Shown here one piece after another: positions 41,163 through 50,383 of a stretch of 64,000 bases of DNA. A program made the position numbers and the translations under genes. The notes below the pieces were generated by a model. That model had not been told where the DNA came from, ran no database searches, and saw only the letters and a list, made by a program, of their open reading frames with translations. The stretch covers positions 1,240,001 to 1,304,000 of the forward strand of contig NZ_AP018448.1 in the NCBI RefSeq assembly GCF_030294945.1. The letters run 5' to 3'. How positions within the stretch are numbered: the stretch's first letter is position 1; each line of letters begins with the position of its first letter. Origin of the DNA: Streptomyces graminofaciens. GTDB lineage: Bacteria > Actinomycetota > Actinomycetes > Streptomycetales > Streptomycetaceae.

Positions 41163-42233
41163 ATGGCAAGGGAACTGTCCGCGCTGTTGACCCTGCCCGA
41201 CTTCGAGCGTGCGGCCGACTCCGTGCTCGACGCCGCTTCCTGGGCATACGTTGCCGGCGGCGCTGATACGCAGGTCACGGTGCGTGCCAACACCGAGGCG
41301 TTCGACCGGGTCTGGCTGCGGCCCCGGGCCCTCGGGAGTGCGAGCGAAAAGCCGGACACATCGGTGAGTGTGTTCGGGGAGCGGCTCGCCCTGCCTGTGC
41401 TGCTCGCTCCGACCAGCCCGCAGCGGCTTCTGCACGACGACGCGGAGATCGCCACCGCCCGGGCCGCCGAGGCTGCGGGAACGGTCTCCATCGTCAGCAC
41501 CGACAGTCACCATGCCTTCCCCGAGGTGGCCGGGTCCGTCAAGGGCGGCTGTTGGTTCCAGCTCTATGCCTACCGCTCCCGGGAGGATGTCGCTGCGACG
41601 ATCGCCCTGGCGGAGGAGGCCGGCGCAACCGCTCTGGTGGTCACCGTCGACGCCAGCCACGCGGCCCGCCGGATCACCACCCGGCGAGCGGGCTTCCGTA
41701 CCCCCGCCCATGTCGACTTCGGCAATCTGCGCTCGCTGGGTATCCTCACTGGCGCGATCCCGGACGGTGCGCGCATCGAACGCCTCCCCCTGACGTGGGA
41801 CGACCTCGAATGGATACGGAACCGGACCGGGATGCGCCTGGTGGTCAAGGGCATCCTGCGTCCTGAGGACGCCGAGCGGTGTCTCGATCTCGGGGCTGAC
41901 GGAGTCATCGTCTCCAATCACGGCGGCCGCCAGCTCGACGGCGCGGTGCCGAGTCTGGTTGCGCTCGAACAGGTCGCTGCGGCGGTGTCCGGTCGCGGCC
42001 TGGTGCTGATGGACGGCGGCATACGGTCCGGGGTCCATGTGGTCAAAGCCCTTGCCCTCGGCGCGGATGCCGTGTGCATCGGCCGGCCCTATCTGTGGGG
42101 GCTCGGCCTCGCCGGGCAGGAGGGCGTCGAAGCGGTCCTGGACCTTCTCAAGGACGAGATCGAGGACACGCTCCTGCAACTCGGCGCGGACTCGGTCGCC
42201 GATATCGGCCCCGACTTCGCGACCCGGGCCTGA
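41163..42233 (+). CDS. FMN-dependent 2-hydroxyacid oxidase
   Basis: A 356-residue TIM-barrel flavoenzyme of the glycolate/lactate/mandelate oxidase family. Landmarks: LPVLLAPTSPQRLLH, STDSHHAFPEVA, LVVTVDASHAAR, LVVKGILRPEDAERCLDLGADGVIVSNHGGRQLDG (given in part; contains the catalytic His and the FMN contacts), and LMDGGIRSGVHVVKALALGADAV. It converts a 2-hydroxyacid to a 2-ketoacid. The active-site loop after residue 180 is short. An ATG start follows GGAGAG. Its pairing with an aminotransferase mirrors hydroxymandelate oxidase plus HpgT in hydroxyphenylglycine biosynthesis, but no hydroxymandelate synthase is present. Confidence 0.9.
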   Translation: MARELSALLTLPDFERAADSVLDAASWAYVAGGADTQVTVRANTEAFDRVWLRPRALGSASEKPDTSVSVFGERLALPVLLAPTSPQRLLHDDAEIATARAAEAAGTVSIVSTDSHHAFPEVAGSVKGGCWFQLYAYRSREDVAATIALAEEAGATALVVTVDASHAARRITTRRAGFRTPAHVDFGNLRSLGILTGAIPDGARIERLPLTWDDLEWIRNRTGMRLVVKGILRPEDAERCLDLGADGVIVSNHGGRQLDGAVPSLVALEQVAAAVSGRGLVLMDGGIRSGVHVVKALALGADAVCIGRPYLWGLGLAGQEGVEAVLDLLKDEIEDTLLQLGADSVADIGPDFATRA

Positions 42234-42278
42234 TGCCGCCTCGGGCTCTGCCCACCCATTCGCTCTAGGAGACGACCT

Positions 42279-43403
42279 GTGACTGTCCGGACCGTCCACT
42301 TCTCTCGCGGCATACCCCCGCTCGAAGCCATTCCCTCCGCCGCCATCGCCGAGCACACCTCCGCGGTCCTCGCCGCGGAACCCGACCGGGTCTTCCAGTA
42401 CGCGCCCATCGGCCGCCACACAGGTGACCAGGAACTGCGGGAGCAACTCGGCAAGTTCCACGCGGTCGACCCCGACCGGGTGTTCGTCACCAACGGTTCC
42501 CTGCAGGCCCTCGACCTGCTCGCGGCCCACCTGCTGCGCGACGCCGTCGAGCCGCAGGTCCTGGTCGAGGCGCCGACGTACGACCGCGCGGTGCAGATCT
42601 TCGAGCGGCATGGGGCCCGGGTGTCCGGGGTGCCCCTGCGGCACGACGGTGTCGACCTGAACGTCCTCCGAGAGCTCGTGCGGACCAAAGTCCCCGCCTT
42701 CGTCTATGTCATCCCGGACTTCCAGAACCCGAGCGGTGTCACCACGAGCGAGGACAAGCGCCGCGAGCTGGTGCGCCTGTCCGCCGAGTACGGCTTCACG
42801 ATCCTGGAGGACATCCCGTACCGGGAACTCCGCTTCAGCGGTACCGCCCCCACACCTCTCGGTGAACTGGCTGAATCCATCGACGGCGCACGGGTGCTGA
42901 CCATCGGCTCACTGAGCAAGGTGCTCAGTCCCGGCCTGCGCGTCGGCTACGTCATCGGCCCGCCCGGAACGCCCCACGCCCTCGCGGCCCTGGCCGAGAG
43001 CATCTATCTGTCCCCGGCCCCGTTGCTCCAGGCTGTCGCCGCGCGGGCCCTCGCGAACGGTCTCGTCCAGGAGAACGTCGAGCACGTACGGCAGTTGCTG
43101 CGCCCCCGGCACGACGCCGCGGTCGAGGCGGTACGGCAGACGCTCGGCGATGTCCACCTGTGCGTTCCGGACGGCGGCTACTACATCAGCGTGCACCTTC
43201 CGATCCGTACCGACGAGGAGTCCTTCCTGGCCGCGGCGCGGAACGACGGCCTTGCCCTGACACGCGGTTCGGCCTTCTATCCGTCGGAGTCCGCGCCGCC
43301 CTCCGGCACCGCGTTCCTGCGGCTGCCGTTCCAGGCACTCGATCCCGAGGAGTTCGCGGAAGGTGTCCGGCGACTCGCCGCTGCCGCTGAACGAGCGGAG
43401 TAA
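42279..43403 (+). CDS. PLP-dependent aminotransferase, class I/II
   Basis: A 374-residue fold-type I aminotransferase of the 2-aminoadipate/valine-type (MocR-related) group. PLP-site features: VTNGSLQALDLLAAHLL, PDFQNPSGVTTSEDKR, ILEDIPYRELRFSG, and the Schiff-base lysine in IGSLSKVLSPGLRVGYV. GTG start, 45 bp after the hydroxyacid oxidase. It probably aminates the ketoacid made by that oxidase, or runs the reverse step. The amino donor and acceptor are unknown. Confidence 0.9.
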   Translation: MTVRTVHFSRGIPPLEAIPSAAIAEHTSAVLAAEPDRVFQYAPIGRHTGDQELREQLGKFHAVDPDRVFVTNGSLQALDLLAAHLLRDAVEPQVLVEAPTYDRAVQIFERHGARVSGVPLRHDGVDLNVLRELVRTKVPAFVYVIPDFQNPSGVTTSEDKRRELVRLSAEYGFTILEDIPYRELRFSGTAPTPLGELAESIDGARVLTIGSLSKVLSPGLRVGYVIGPPGTPHALAALAESIYLSPAPLLQAVAARALANGLVQENVEHVRQLLRPRHDAAVEAVRQTLGDVHLCVPDGGYYISVHLPIRTDEESFLAAARNDGLALTRGSAFYPSESAPPSGTAFLRLPFQALDPEEFAEGVRRLAAAAERAE

Positions 43404-43416
43404 GGAACAGGAGGCG

Positions 43417-44655
43417 GTGCCCGCAGCGGCGGGCACCGCCGGCCGGACCGGTGAGGACGGAGGGGCAGGACGACGTGGCATCGCCCGCGACGCCTCGCTC
43501 TCGGCCGTCCTCGCCGGGCTCGTCGCGGTTGTGGTCTCGTGCTCCGGCCCCTTGGTGATCGTGCTCGCCGCGGCGGACGCCGGACGGCTCAGCAACGAGC
43601 AGACGGCCTCCTGGGTCTGGGCCGCGTGCATCGGCAGCGGGGTGACGTGCGCAGCCCTGAGCTGGTGGACCCGTATGCCGGTGATCACCGCCTTCTCGAC
43701 ACCGGGCGCGGCGGTCCTGGTGGGCAGCCTCGGCTCATACCCGTACTCCGAGGCGGTCGGGGCGTTCCTGGTCACCGGCTTGCTCATGGCGCTGGTCGGG
43801 GTGACAGGCGCCTTCGGGTGGGCCATGCGGCGCGTGCCGCCCGGGGTGGTGGCCGGCATGCTCGCGGGCGTGCTGTTCTCCTTCGGGGCCGGCGTGTTCT
43901 CCGCGCTGGACAGCACTCCCGTCCCGGTGCTCGCCTCGCTCGTCACGTACTTCGCGGCCAAGCGACGGTCACCGAGGTACGCAGTGGCTTGTGCCCTTCT
44001 CGCCGCTGTGCTCGCGACGGCTGCGGGGCCAGGCATCCATGTCGCGGCGGGTGACATCGCCCCGGCCGTCCCGTTGTTCACCACTCCCGACTTCTCGCTC
44101 CAGGCGATGGTGGGCATCGCGGTCCCTCTGACCGTGGTCACCATGGCTTCGCAGAACGCCCCCGGTCTCGCCGTGCTCACCGCGTTCGGTTACCGCCCGA
44201 GTGACCGTGTGCTGATCGGCGTCACCGGACTGGCCACGACAGCGCTCGCTCCGTTCGGCGGGCACGCGATCAACCTGGCGGCCATCACCGCCGCGATCTG
44301 CACCGGCGAGGAGGCACACCCCGATCGACGGCGCCGCTATGTCGCCGGAATTGCGTGCGGCTTCTTCTACGTGGTGACCGGGGTTTGCGGAGCCGCCCTC
44401 GTTGGGCTGTTCACCGCGCTGCCGACCGACTTGGTCGCCGTCATCGCCGGAGTGGCTCTCCTGGGCGCGTTCTCCACGAGTCTCGCCCAAGCCGTCGCCG
44501 ACGAATCCGGCCGGGACGCAGCCGTGGTCACATTTCTGACCACGGCGTCGGGCGTCACACTCGGCGGCATCGGCTCGGCCTGCTGGGGCCTTGTCCTGGG
44601 ACTCGCCACCCACGGAACGCTCACCTTCCGACAACGGGCCCACGCCCGACGATGA
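43417..44655 (+). CDS. BenE-family transporter
   Basis: A 412-residue protein with about 12 hydrophobic segments matching benzoate/H+ symporter BenE: VVVSCSGPLVIVLAAADAG, TPGAAVLVGSLGSYPYSEAVGAFL, VPLTVVTMASQNAPGLAVL, FGGHAINLAAITAAICTG. The start is uncertain: GTG at 43417 gives a 13-bp gap after the aminotransferase; an in-frame GTG at 43363 would overlap it by 41 bp. It suggests uptake of an aromatic or other carboxylate substrate for the cluster. Last gene of the run. Confidence 0.85.
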   Translation: MPAAAGTAGRTGEDGGAGRRGIARDASLSAVLAGLVAVVVSCSGPLVIVLAAADAGRLSNEQTASWVWAACIGSGVTCAALSWWTRMPVITAFSTPGAAVLVGSLGSYPYSEAVGAFLVTGLLMALVGVTGAFGWAMRRVPPGVVAGMLAGVLFSFGAGVFSALDSTPVPVLASLVTYFAAKRRSPRYAVACALLAAVLATAAGPGIHVAAGDIAPAVPLFTTPDFSLQAMVGIAVPLTVVTMASQNAPGLAVLTAFGYRPSDRVLIGVTGLATTALAPFGGHAINLAAITAAICTGEEAHPDRRRRYVAGIACGFFYVVTGVCGAALVGLFTALPTDLVAVIAGVALLGAFSTSLAQAVADESGRDAAVVTFLTTASGVTLGGIGSACWGLVLGLATHGTLTFRQRAHARR

Positions 44656-45092
44656 CCAAGAATTCCAGCGGCATGGTGGCTATCCCCTTGGGCCAGGGGC
44701 TGGTTCGCGGGGCTGGTTGGCGCTACGGCAGCGGGGTCACCGAACGGGACGGAGTTTGGGTGCCGGCGCCTTCTGCCAGCCAGTACCCGGCAGTCGGCAG
44801 CTGGACCGGGGTGGACTGAAACGCCTCCGGGTCGGCCCGGAACAGGTGACGGGGGCGCGGCGCGAGTGGGTCGTCGCGCAGGCGCCGTCGGCATCCCACC
44901 TGGTGTGGGGTCTGTGGATGGGGCGGCACGAGGGGATGTCGGCGTCTGCGTGGGGGCCCCGCTGGGCCACGGCTTGTTCAGCCAGTGCCCAGCTCCGTGC
45001 GCCGGACCGCCTCCTGCCCTCACCGCTCCAGTGCACGCCACCTGACACGCGACGGCCGCGCCCCGCCATAGGACAGCGGCATCGACCTGGGG
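44656..45092. other. No supportable gene
   Basis: Open frames exist on both strands but show no recognisable domain or normal codon use. I see no clear hairpin or repeat. Confidence 0.4.
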
Positions 45093-45440
45093 TCAGCTGA
45101 TCGTGTCCGGTTCCGGCGTGGTGAGGTCGGCTGGGCTGATGCGGAGCATGGCCTTGTGGAGGGCGTCGTGCTCCGGCGAGGCGGGCAGGGGGCCGCGGGC
45201 CGGGGCCTCGAAGGACTGGATGAACAGGGCGGCGACACGTCGCCAGGCGTCGGGGGCAGCGGCGCCGGTGGCGTTGACGACACCGGCGTTGGCCATGTGG
45301 AGCAGCACGATGTCCGAGGAGTCGAAGTCCTCGCGCAACCGGCCCGCGGCCTTGGCCCGGTCGATGAGCCGCACCATGCCCTCGAGCGCCTTGTCGCGGT
45401 GCCCCTCCAACGTCTTGACGGTGGGGAAGCTTCGGACGGC
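45093..45440 (-). pseudogene. TetR-family regulator, C-terminal fragment
   Basis: About 105 residues resemble the ligand-binding half of TetR regulators: LEGMVRLIDRAKAAGRLRED, DIVLLHMANAGVVNATG, WRRVAALFIQSFEA. The helix-turn-helix N-terminus is missing; upstream sequence changes frame and loses similarity near 45440. Likely a deletion remnant. Confidence 0.55.
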
Positions 45441-45763
45441 TGAGCGTCAGGAGTCATATCAGCCACTCCATCAATCGGATTACCCTATCCATTTATGCAG
45501 CCACCCTGGCCGCTGACACGGGACGCGCACGGTTCACGTTGGGTTATCGGTGTCTGCGCTGTCCCAGAGACTGCCAGAAGGCCCAGCTCACAGCTGGCTT
45601 CTCGTCCCAGCGTCCCCGGAATCGCCTGTGTGCTTGCCCTGTTCGACGATGAAACCCGACGCTGACCCGCGCAGGGCTCCAGGGAACGGTGTGTGCCGCA
45701 CTCGCCCTGCCGGCAGTCACGCGAACCGTGGCCGAGCCGACGCAACACGAGAATGGAACTGGC
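45441..45763. other. No supportable gene
   Basis: Region before the secreted protein. It should hold that gene's promoter, but I cannot point to clear hexamers. Open frames on the minus strand look spurious. Confidence 0.35.
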
Positions 45764-46243
45764 ATGCGCAAGATGATGTCCCGAGCGAACAGGACGGCTG
45801 TCGCCATCGTCGCCGTCGCCTTCATGGCGTCCGGAGTGGTCGTCGCGGGGGCGACGACCGCCTCTGCGGACGGGTGCGTAGGTCCCCTGTGCGGGGCGGT
45901 GAAGAACAGGACGGGCCGCACGATGCACTACACGACGAGTCTCGGCGACGGCCCGCACTTCTGCGACGTGTGGAACTGGGACGGCGGTACCGGGAGCAAG
46001 TTCAAGCACGCCGAGTGCGAGCAGAAGTCGTTCGGCAACGGAACGGTGGGCGGTAACGGCACCGGCAAGGACGTCGACGCCTTCACGTTCGCCACCCACG
46101 GGTACCACGAGCGGTTCTCGCGGGTCGGTACGTGGCACTGGCGGCAGAAGGGTGTCTGGACGAAGATCCGGAGCGGGGAGATCGCCGACTGCGGCATCGG
46201 CGACAACAACGAGGTCTGGTGCACCGTTCTCGTGCAGGCCTGA
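45764..46243 (+). CDS. Small secreted six-cysteine protein of unknown function
   Basis: A 159-residue protein with a Sec signal peptide (MRKMMSRANRTAVAIVAVAF, cleavage after ASA near residue 35). The mature part is about 124 residues with six cysteines (38, 43, 67, 85 and two near the C-terminus in ADCGIG and VWCTVL), enough for three disulfides. It is rich in Trp, Gly, Lys and His, with GRTMHYTTSL and CDVWNWDGGTG. I do not recognise a named family. It stands alone with its own hairpin terminator. A secreted inhibitor, antimicrobial or binding protein would fit, but that is speculation. The ATG at 45764 has only a weak GGAA upstream; the ATG three codons later is also possible. Confidence 0.75.
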   Translation: MRKMMSRANRTAVAIVAVAFMASGVVVAGATTASADGCVGPLCGAVKNRTGRTMHYTTSLGDGPHFCDVWNWDGGTGSKFKHAECEQKSFGNGTVGGNGTGKDVDAFTFATHGYHERFSRVGTWHWRQKGVWTKIRSGEIADCGIGDNNEVWCTVLVQA

Positions 46244-46250
46244 GACGGCC

Positions 46251-46290
46251 CCGGTAGGCGGTCGGGACGTGCGTTCCGACCGCCTACCGG
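46251..46290 (+). terminator. Hairpin after the six-cysteine protein
   Basis: CCGGTAGGCGGTCGG (46251-46265) pairs perfectly with CCGACCGCCTACCGG (46276-46290) over a 10-nt loop, 8 bp after the stop. Confidence 0.85.
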
Positions 46291-46470
46291 CGTAACCAAG
46301 TGCCGTTGGCCGTCTCACCGTCCGCCCACTCGCGGATGAGCCGCATCGTGCGCTCGGCCCGCTCCTCGTGCAGACAGTGGCCGGTGCCGGGCCAGTACTC
46401 GGCGCGGCGGGCCGCGATCGTCGTGCCCTCGGCTTCGGGCTCGCCGTGCGCGGGGGGGGCGAGGGCGAGC
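46284..46470 (-). pseudogene. Alpha/beta-hydrolase C-terminal fragment
   Basis: The last 45 residues read EYWPGTGHCLHEERAERTMR and LIREWADG, the catalytic-histidine end of alpha/beta hydrolases (GTGHCLHEE). The rest of the enzyme is absent or scrambled. Its stop overlaps the stem of the hairpin at 46251-46290. Confidence 0.5.
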
Positions 46471-46767
46471 CTGCGCACTGCGCGCGCAGAAACCACATCC
46501 GGGGCCTGCGGCGCGTTCGACCGCACCGCAGGCCTCCACGCGTATCGCTTCGCGCTCAAGTTGCGCCAGCCCGCTCTCACGTACACAGTCACGACGCGGT
46601 GGAGGGAACCTGCCGCACCGCAGTGCGCGTCGCCGGTGGCACATCGAACGCGGCCTCGATCTTCACATGACTGACGACCGGTCGCGGGCAGGATCCGGCC
46701 GGTCGTGCGGCGGAGTCGCCACGGGTCGACACAAGGACGGCCCACCGTCGCCGCTGGCGCTGCCACC

Positions 46768-46803
46768 GCCACTGCCACTGCCACTGCCACTGCCACTGCC
46801 ACT
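46768..46803. repeat. Hexanucleotide microsatellite (GCCACT)6 in a gene-free stretch
   Basis: Six perfect copies of GCCACT. It lies in 46471-47131, about 660 bp in which I can support no gene. It is the second hexanucleotide run in the window after 38575-38610, with a different unit. Confidence 0.9.
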
Positions 46804-47131
46804 GCGGGAGTCTGAAGCTTCTGTTCAAGAAAGCCGTGACAGGTACCAGCAGGCACCATCGCCCCTCCGCCGGGAATACGGGCAGCGAACGGGCACGCGC
46901 AGCGGACAAACGGGCAGCGAGCTCGCACTCCCCGGGGCCCTCCACCGCCTCGTCCAGGGCCTCCAGACTTCGTTAAACGGGCACATTCGGTCATGAAGTG
47001 CTCCGCCAAGAGCCTGGTCAGCAGGTCTGTCGCCTTGTAGAAATTAGCCACCGGACGCCCAAACGGGCAGGGCCTTCGGAAATCAGCCGACGCGGGCACA
47101 CCGCGCGGAGCCGTGGAACGGAGGTGTCGCC

Positions 47132-47893
47132 GTGGACACCGAGGAGCGAAGGCGCTGGATTCTGGAGACGGCACGCCGTACCGGATCCGTGGACGTCGGA
47201 AAGCTCGCCGCCGATCTCACGGTCTCCAAGGAGACCGTGCGGCGCGATCTGAACGTACTGGAGGAGCACGGGCTGGTCCGGCGTACCCATGGCGGTGCCC
47301 ATCCCGTGGAGAGCGCGGGCTTCGAGACCACGCTCGCCTTCCGCACCACCATGCACGTCCCCGAGAAGTCCCGGATCGCGGCCGCCGCGGCCGAACTGCT
47401 CGGAGACGCCGAGACCGTCTTCATCGACGAGGGCTACACCCCACAGCTCATCGCCGCCGCCCTCCCCCGCGACCGGCCACTGACCGTGGTCACCTCCTCA
47501 CTGGCCACGGCGGGTGATCTGGCCTCCGCCGAGAACATCACCGTGCTGCTGCTCGGCGGCCGGGTGCGTGGCGGGACGCTGGCCACGGTCGACCACTGGG
47601 CGACCCGCATGCTGTCCGGCTTCGTCATCGACCTGGCGTACGTCGGTGCCAACGGCATCTCCCGCGAGTACGGACTCACCACCCCCGACCCCGCGGTCAG
47701 CGAGGTCAAGGCCCAGGTCATGAGGGCCGCCCGGCGCCGGGTCTTCTCCGGCGTCCATACGAAGTTCGGTGCCGCGAGCTTCTGCCGCTTCGCGGAGGTC
47801 ACGGAGTTCGAGGCGATCGTCACCGACGCCGGGCTCCCCGCCTCCGAGGCACACCGCTACTCGCTGCTGGGCCCCGAGGTCATCCGGGCCTGA
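47132..47893 (+). CDS. DeoR-family transcriptional regulator
   Basis: A 253-residue sugar-type repressor. The N-terminal helix-turn-helix is RRRWILETARRTGSVDVGKLA and LTVSKETVRRDLNVLEEHGL, followed by the DeoR sensor domain (SRIAAAAAELLGDAETVFID; LTVVTSSLATAGDLA; VDLAYVGANGISREYGLTTP-type motif; FGAASFCRFAEVTEFEAIVTD). DeoR proteins usually sense a sugar phosphate. GTG start after GGAGGTG. It directly precedes the polyol ABC operon, which it most likely controls. Confidence 0.93.
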   Translation: MDTEERRRWILETARRTGSVDVGKLAADLTVSKETVRRDLNVLEEHGLVRRTHGGAHPVESAGFETTLAFRTTMHVPEKSRIAAAAAELLGDAETVFIDEGYTPQLIAAALPRDRPLTVVTSSLATAGDLASAENITVLLLGGRVRGGTLATVDHWATRMLSGFVIDLAYVGANGISREYGLTTPDPAVSEVKAQVMRAARRRVFSGVHTKFGAASFCRFAEVTEFEAIVTDAGLPASEAHRYSLLGPEVIRA

Positions 47894-47985
47894 GCCGCGG
47901 TTCAGCTCCATTCCCACCCTCCCCGCCACCCGCGCAAGCCCGGGGGCCTGGTTCCCCATGCCCTCGAACACCCCTGGAGTCAGTC

Positions 47986-49341
47986 ATGCGTACACGGAGA
48001 ATGATCCACATCCTCGCCACGGCCACGGCCACAAGCTCGCTGCTGGTCGCCTGCAGTGGCGCGGGCGGCTCCTCGAGCTCGGGCGGTGACGGGGAGAGCA
48101 TCAATGTGCTGATGGTCGGCAATCCGCAGATGGAGGACATCGCGAAGCTGACGAAGAGCACGTTCACCAAGGACACCGGCATCAAGGTCAACTTCACGAT
48201 CCTGCCCGAGAACGAGCTGCGCGACAAGGTCACCCAGGACATCGCCACTCAGGCCGGCCAGTACGACGTCGCCACGATCGGCGCCTACGAGGTGCCGATC
48301 TGGGAGAAGAACGGCTGGCTGCACGAACTCAGCTCCTACGCCGACAAGGACACCGGCTTCGACAAGGCCGACCTGCTCAAGCCGATGGTCACGTCCCTGT
48401 CCGGCTCCGACGGCAAGCTCTACGCCCTGCCGTTCTACGGCGAGTCCTCGATGCTCATGTACAACAAGGACGTCATGAAGGCGAAGGGCGTCACGGTGCC
48501 CGAGCACCCGACCTGGCAGCAGATCGCCGACATCGCGGCCAAGGTCGACGGCGCGGAACCCGGCATGAAGGGCATCTGTCTGCGCGGTCTGGCCGGCTGG
48601 GGCGAACTCGGGGCGTCACTGACGACCGTGGTCAACACCTTCGGCGGCACCTGGTTCACCAAGGACTGGAAGGCCCAGGTCAACGGCCCCGAGTTCAAGA
48701 AGGCGACGAACTTCTACGTCGACCTGGTGAGGAGGCACGGGCAGGCGGGAGCGGCGCAGGCCGGCTTCACGGAGTGCCTCAACGCCATGAGCCAGAAGAA
48801 GGTCGCGATGTGGTACGACGCGACCAGCGCGGCCGGGCCACTGGAGGACGCCGGCTCCAGCAAGATCGCCGGCCATGTCGGCTACGCCTACGCCCCGACC
48901 GTCGAGACCAAGAGCAGTGGCTGGCTGTGGAGTTGGGCGTGGGCCATGCCCAAGACCACGAAGAACGCCGACGCCGCCTCGAAGTTCATGCTGTGGGCCT
49001 CCAGCAAGAAGTACGAGAACCTCGTCGGCGAGAAGCTCGGCTGGTCACGCGTTCCGGCCGGCAAGCGGGCCAGCACCTACGAGAACCCCGAGTACCAGAA
49101 GGCCGCCGCGTCGTTCGGTGACATCACGCTGAAGTCCATCGAGGCGGCCGACCCGGCCAACCCGGGCGTCCAGCCCAGGCCGACCGTGGGCATCCAGTAC
49201 GTGGCCATCCCCGAGTTCCAGGACCTGGGGACCAAGGTCACGCAGGAGATCTCCGCCGCCATCGCCGGAAAGACGAGCGTGGACAAGGCGCTGAACGACG
49301 GCCAGAAGCTCGCCGAGGACGTCGCCAAGAACTACCAGTGA
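47986..49341 (+). CDS. Sugar/polyol ABC transporter substrate-binding lipoprotein
   Basis: A 451-residue extracellular binding protein with a lipoprotein signal ending LLVACSGAGG. Family 1 solute-binding features: YDVATIGAYEVPIWEKNGWL, YALPFYGESSMLMYNKDVMK, GICLRGLAGWGELGASLTTV. It resembles the SmoE/MtlE-type polyol (sorbitol/mannitol) binding proteins. First of an ABC-dehydrogenase-kinase operon 92 bp after the DeoR gene; the dehydrogenase supports a polyol ligand. Confidence 0.92.
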   Translation: MRTRRMIHILATATATSSLLVACSGAGGSSSSGGDGESINVLMVGNPQMEDIAKLTKSTFTKDTGIKVNFTILPENELRDKVTQDIATQAGQYDVATIGAYEVPIWEKNGWLHELSSYADKDTGFDKADLLKPMVTSLSGSDGKLYALPFYGESSMLMYNKDVMKAKGVTVPEHPTWQQIADIAAKVDGAEPGMKGICLRGLAGWGELGASLTTVVNTFGGTWFTKDWKAQVNGPEFKKATNFYVDLVRRHGQAGAAQAGFTECLNAMSQKKVAMWYDATSAAGPLEDAGSSKIAGHVGYAYAPTVETKSSGWLWSWAWAMPKTTKNADAASKFMLWASSKKYENLVGEKLGWSRVPAGKRASTYENPEYQKAAASFGDITLKSIEAADPANPGVQPRPTVGIQYVAIPEFQDLGTKVTQEISAAIAGKTSVDKALNDGQKLAEDVAKNYQ

Positions 49342-49423
49342 CCCGCCCGAACCGCCCGGCCGGCCCTCCCCCCGGCCGGGCACCGCTTCCCCCACCCCGG
49401 CCGTCATCGGCAGAGGAACCATC

Positions 49424-50383
49424 ATGACCACGCTCACCGCCCCACCCAAGACAGCCCCACCGCCCAGCCGCAGGCGCGCCCCCGCCCAAGTCAGCAAGTG
49501 GAAGCGCCGCTTCCCGCTGCTGCCGGCGCTGGTCTTCACCATCGTCGTCACACAGCTGCCGTTCGTGGCCACGCTCGTCATCTCCACCTTCCGGTGGAAC
49601 ATCCTCAAGCCGGGAGAGCGGCAATTCGTCGGCCTGTCCAACTTCACGTTCGTCTTCACCGACGAGCGACTGCGGACAGCGGTGCTCAACACCATCGTGC
49701 TCACCGCCTCGGTGGTGCTCATCAGCGTGGTCCTCGGCCTCGGCCTGGCGATGCTGCTCGACCGCAGGTTCGTCGGCCGCGGGCTGGCTCGCACCCTGCT
49801 CATCGCGCCGTTCCTCGTCATGCCGGTAGCGGCCGCGCTGCTGTGGAAGCACGCCATCTACAACCCCGACTACGGCCTGCTCAACGGCACCCTCAACGCC
49901 GTCTACCGGCTCTTCGGCGCGGACAACGGTCCCACGATCGACTGGGTGTCCTCCTACCCCATGCCGGGGGTCGTGGTGTCGCTGGTGTGGCAGTGGACAC
50001 CGTTCATGATGCTGATCCTCCTGGCCGGTCTGCAGGCGCAGCCCGGTGACGTCCTGGAGGCGGCCCGCGTCGACGGGGCCTCGGCCATTGCGACCTTCCG
50101 CCACATCACCCTGCCGCACCTGCGCCAGTACATCGAGCTGGGCGTCCTGCTCGGCACGATCTACGTCGTGCAGACCTTCGACGCGGTCTACACCATCACC
50201 CAGGGCGGACCGGGCTCCCAGACGACCAACCTGCCCTACGAGATCTACCTGACCATGTTCCGCAAATTCGAGTACGGCGAGGCCGCGGCCGCCGGAGTGG
50301 TCGTCGTCCTCGGCTCGATCGTGATCGCGACCTTCGCGCTGCGCACCATCGCGTCGCTGTTCCGTGAGGAGGTGTCCCGATGA
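49424..50383 (+). CDS. Polyol/sugar ABC transporter permease (MalF-like)
   Basis: A 319-residue inner-membrane permease with six hydrophobic segments. The coupling-loop signature is EAARVDGASAIATFRHITLPHL. N-terminal Pro/Ala-rich tail before the first membrane helix (FPLLPALVFTIVVTQLPFV). It overlaps the next permease by 4 nt (ATGA). Confidence 0.93.
   Translation: MTTLTAPPKTAPPPSRRRAPAQVSKWKRRFPLLPALVFTIVVTQLPFVATLVISTFRWNILKPGERQFVGLSNFTFVFTDERLRTAVLNTIVLTASVVLISVVLGLGLAMLLDRRFVGRGLARTLLIAPFLVMPVAAALLWKHAIYNPDYGLLNGTLNAVYRLFGADNGPTIDWVSSYPMPGVVVSLVWQWTPFMMLILLAGLQAQPGDVLEAARVDGASAIATFRHITLPHLRQYIELGVLLGTIYVVQTFDAVYTITQGGPGSQTTNLPYEIYLTMFRKFEYGEAAAAGVVVVLGSIVIATFALRTIASLFREEVSR

Noticed and set aside
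44656..45092. Small protein on the + strand
   Set aside because: Several short open frames exist but none has a ribosome site, domain or consistent codon bias.
38575..46803. CRISPR array
   Set aside because: The repeated units at 38575 and 46768 are 6-bp microsatellites without spacers, and there are no cas genes.
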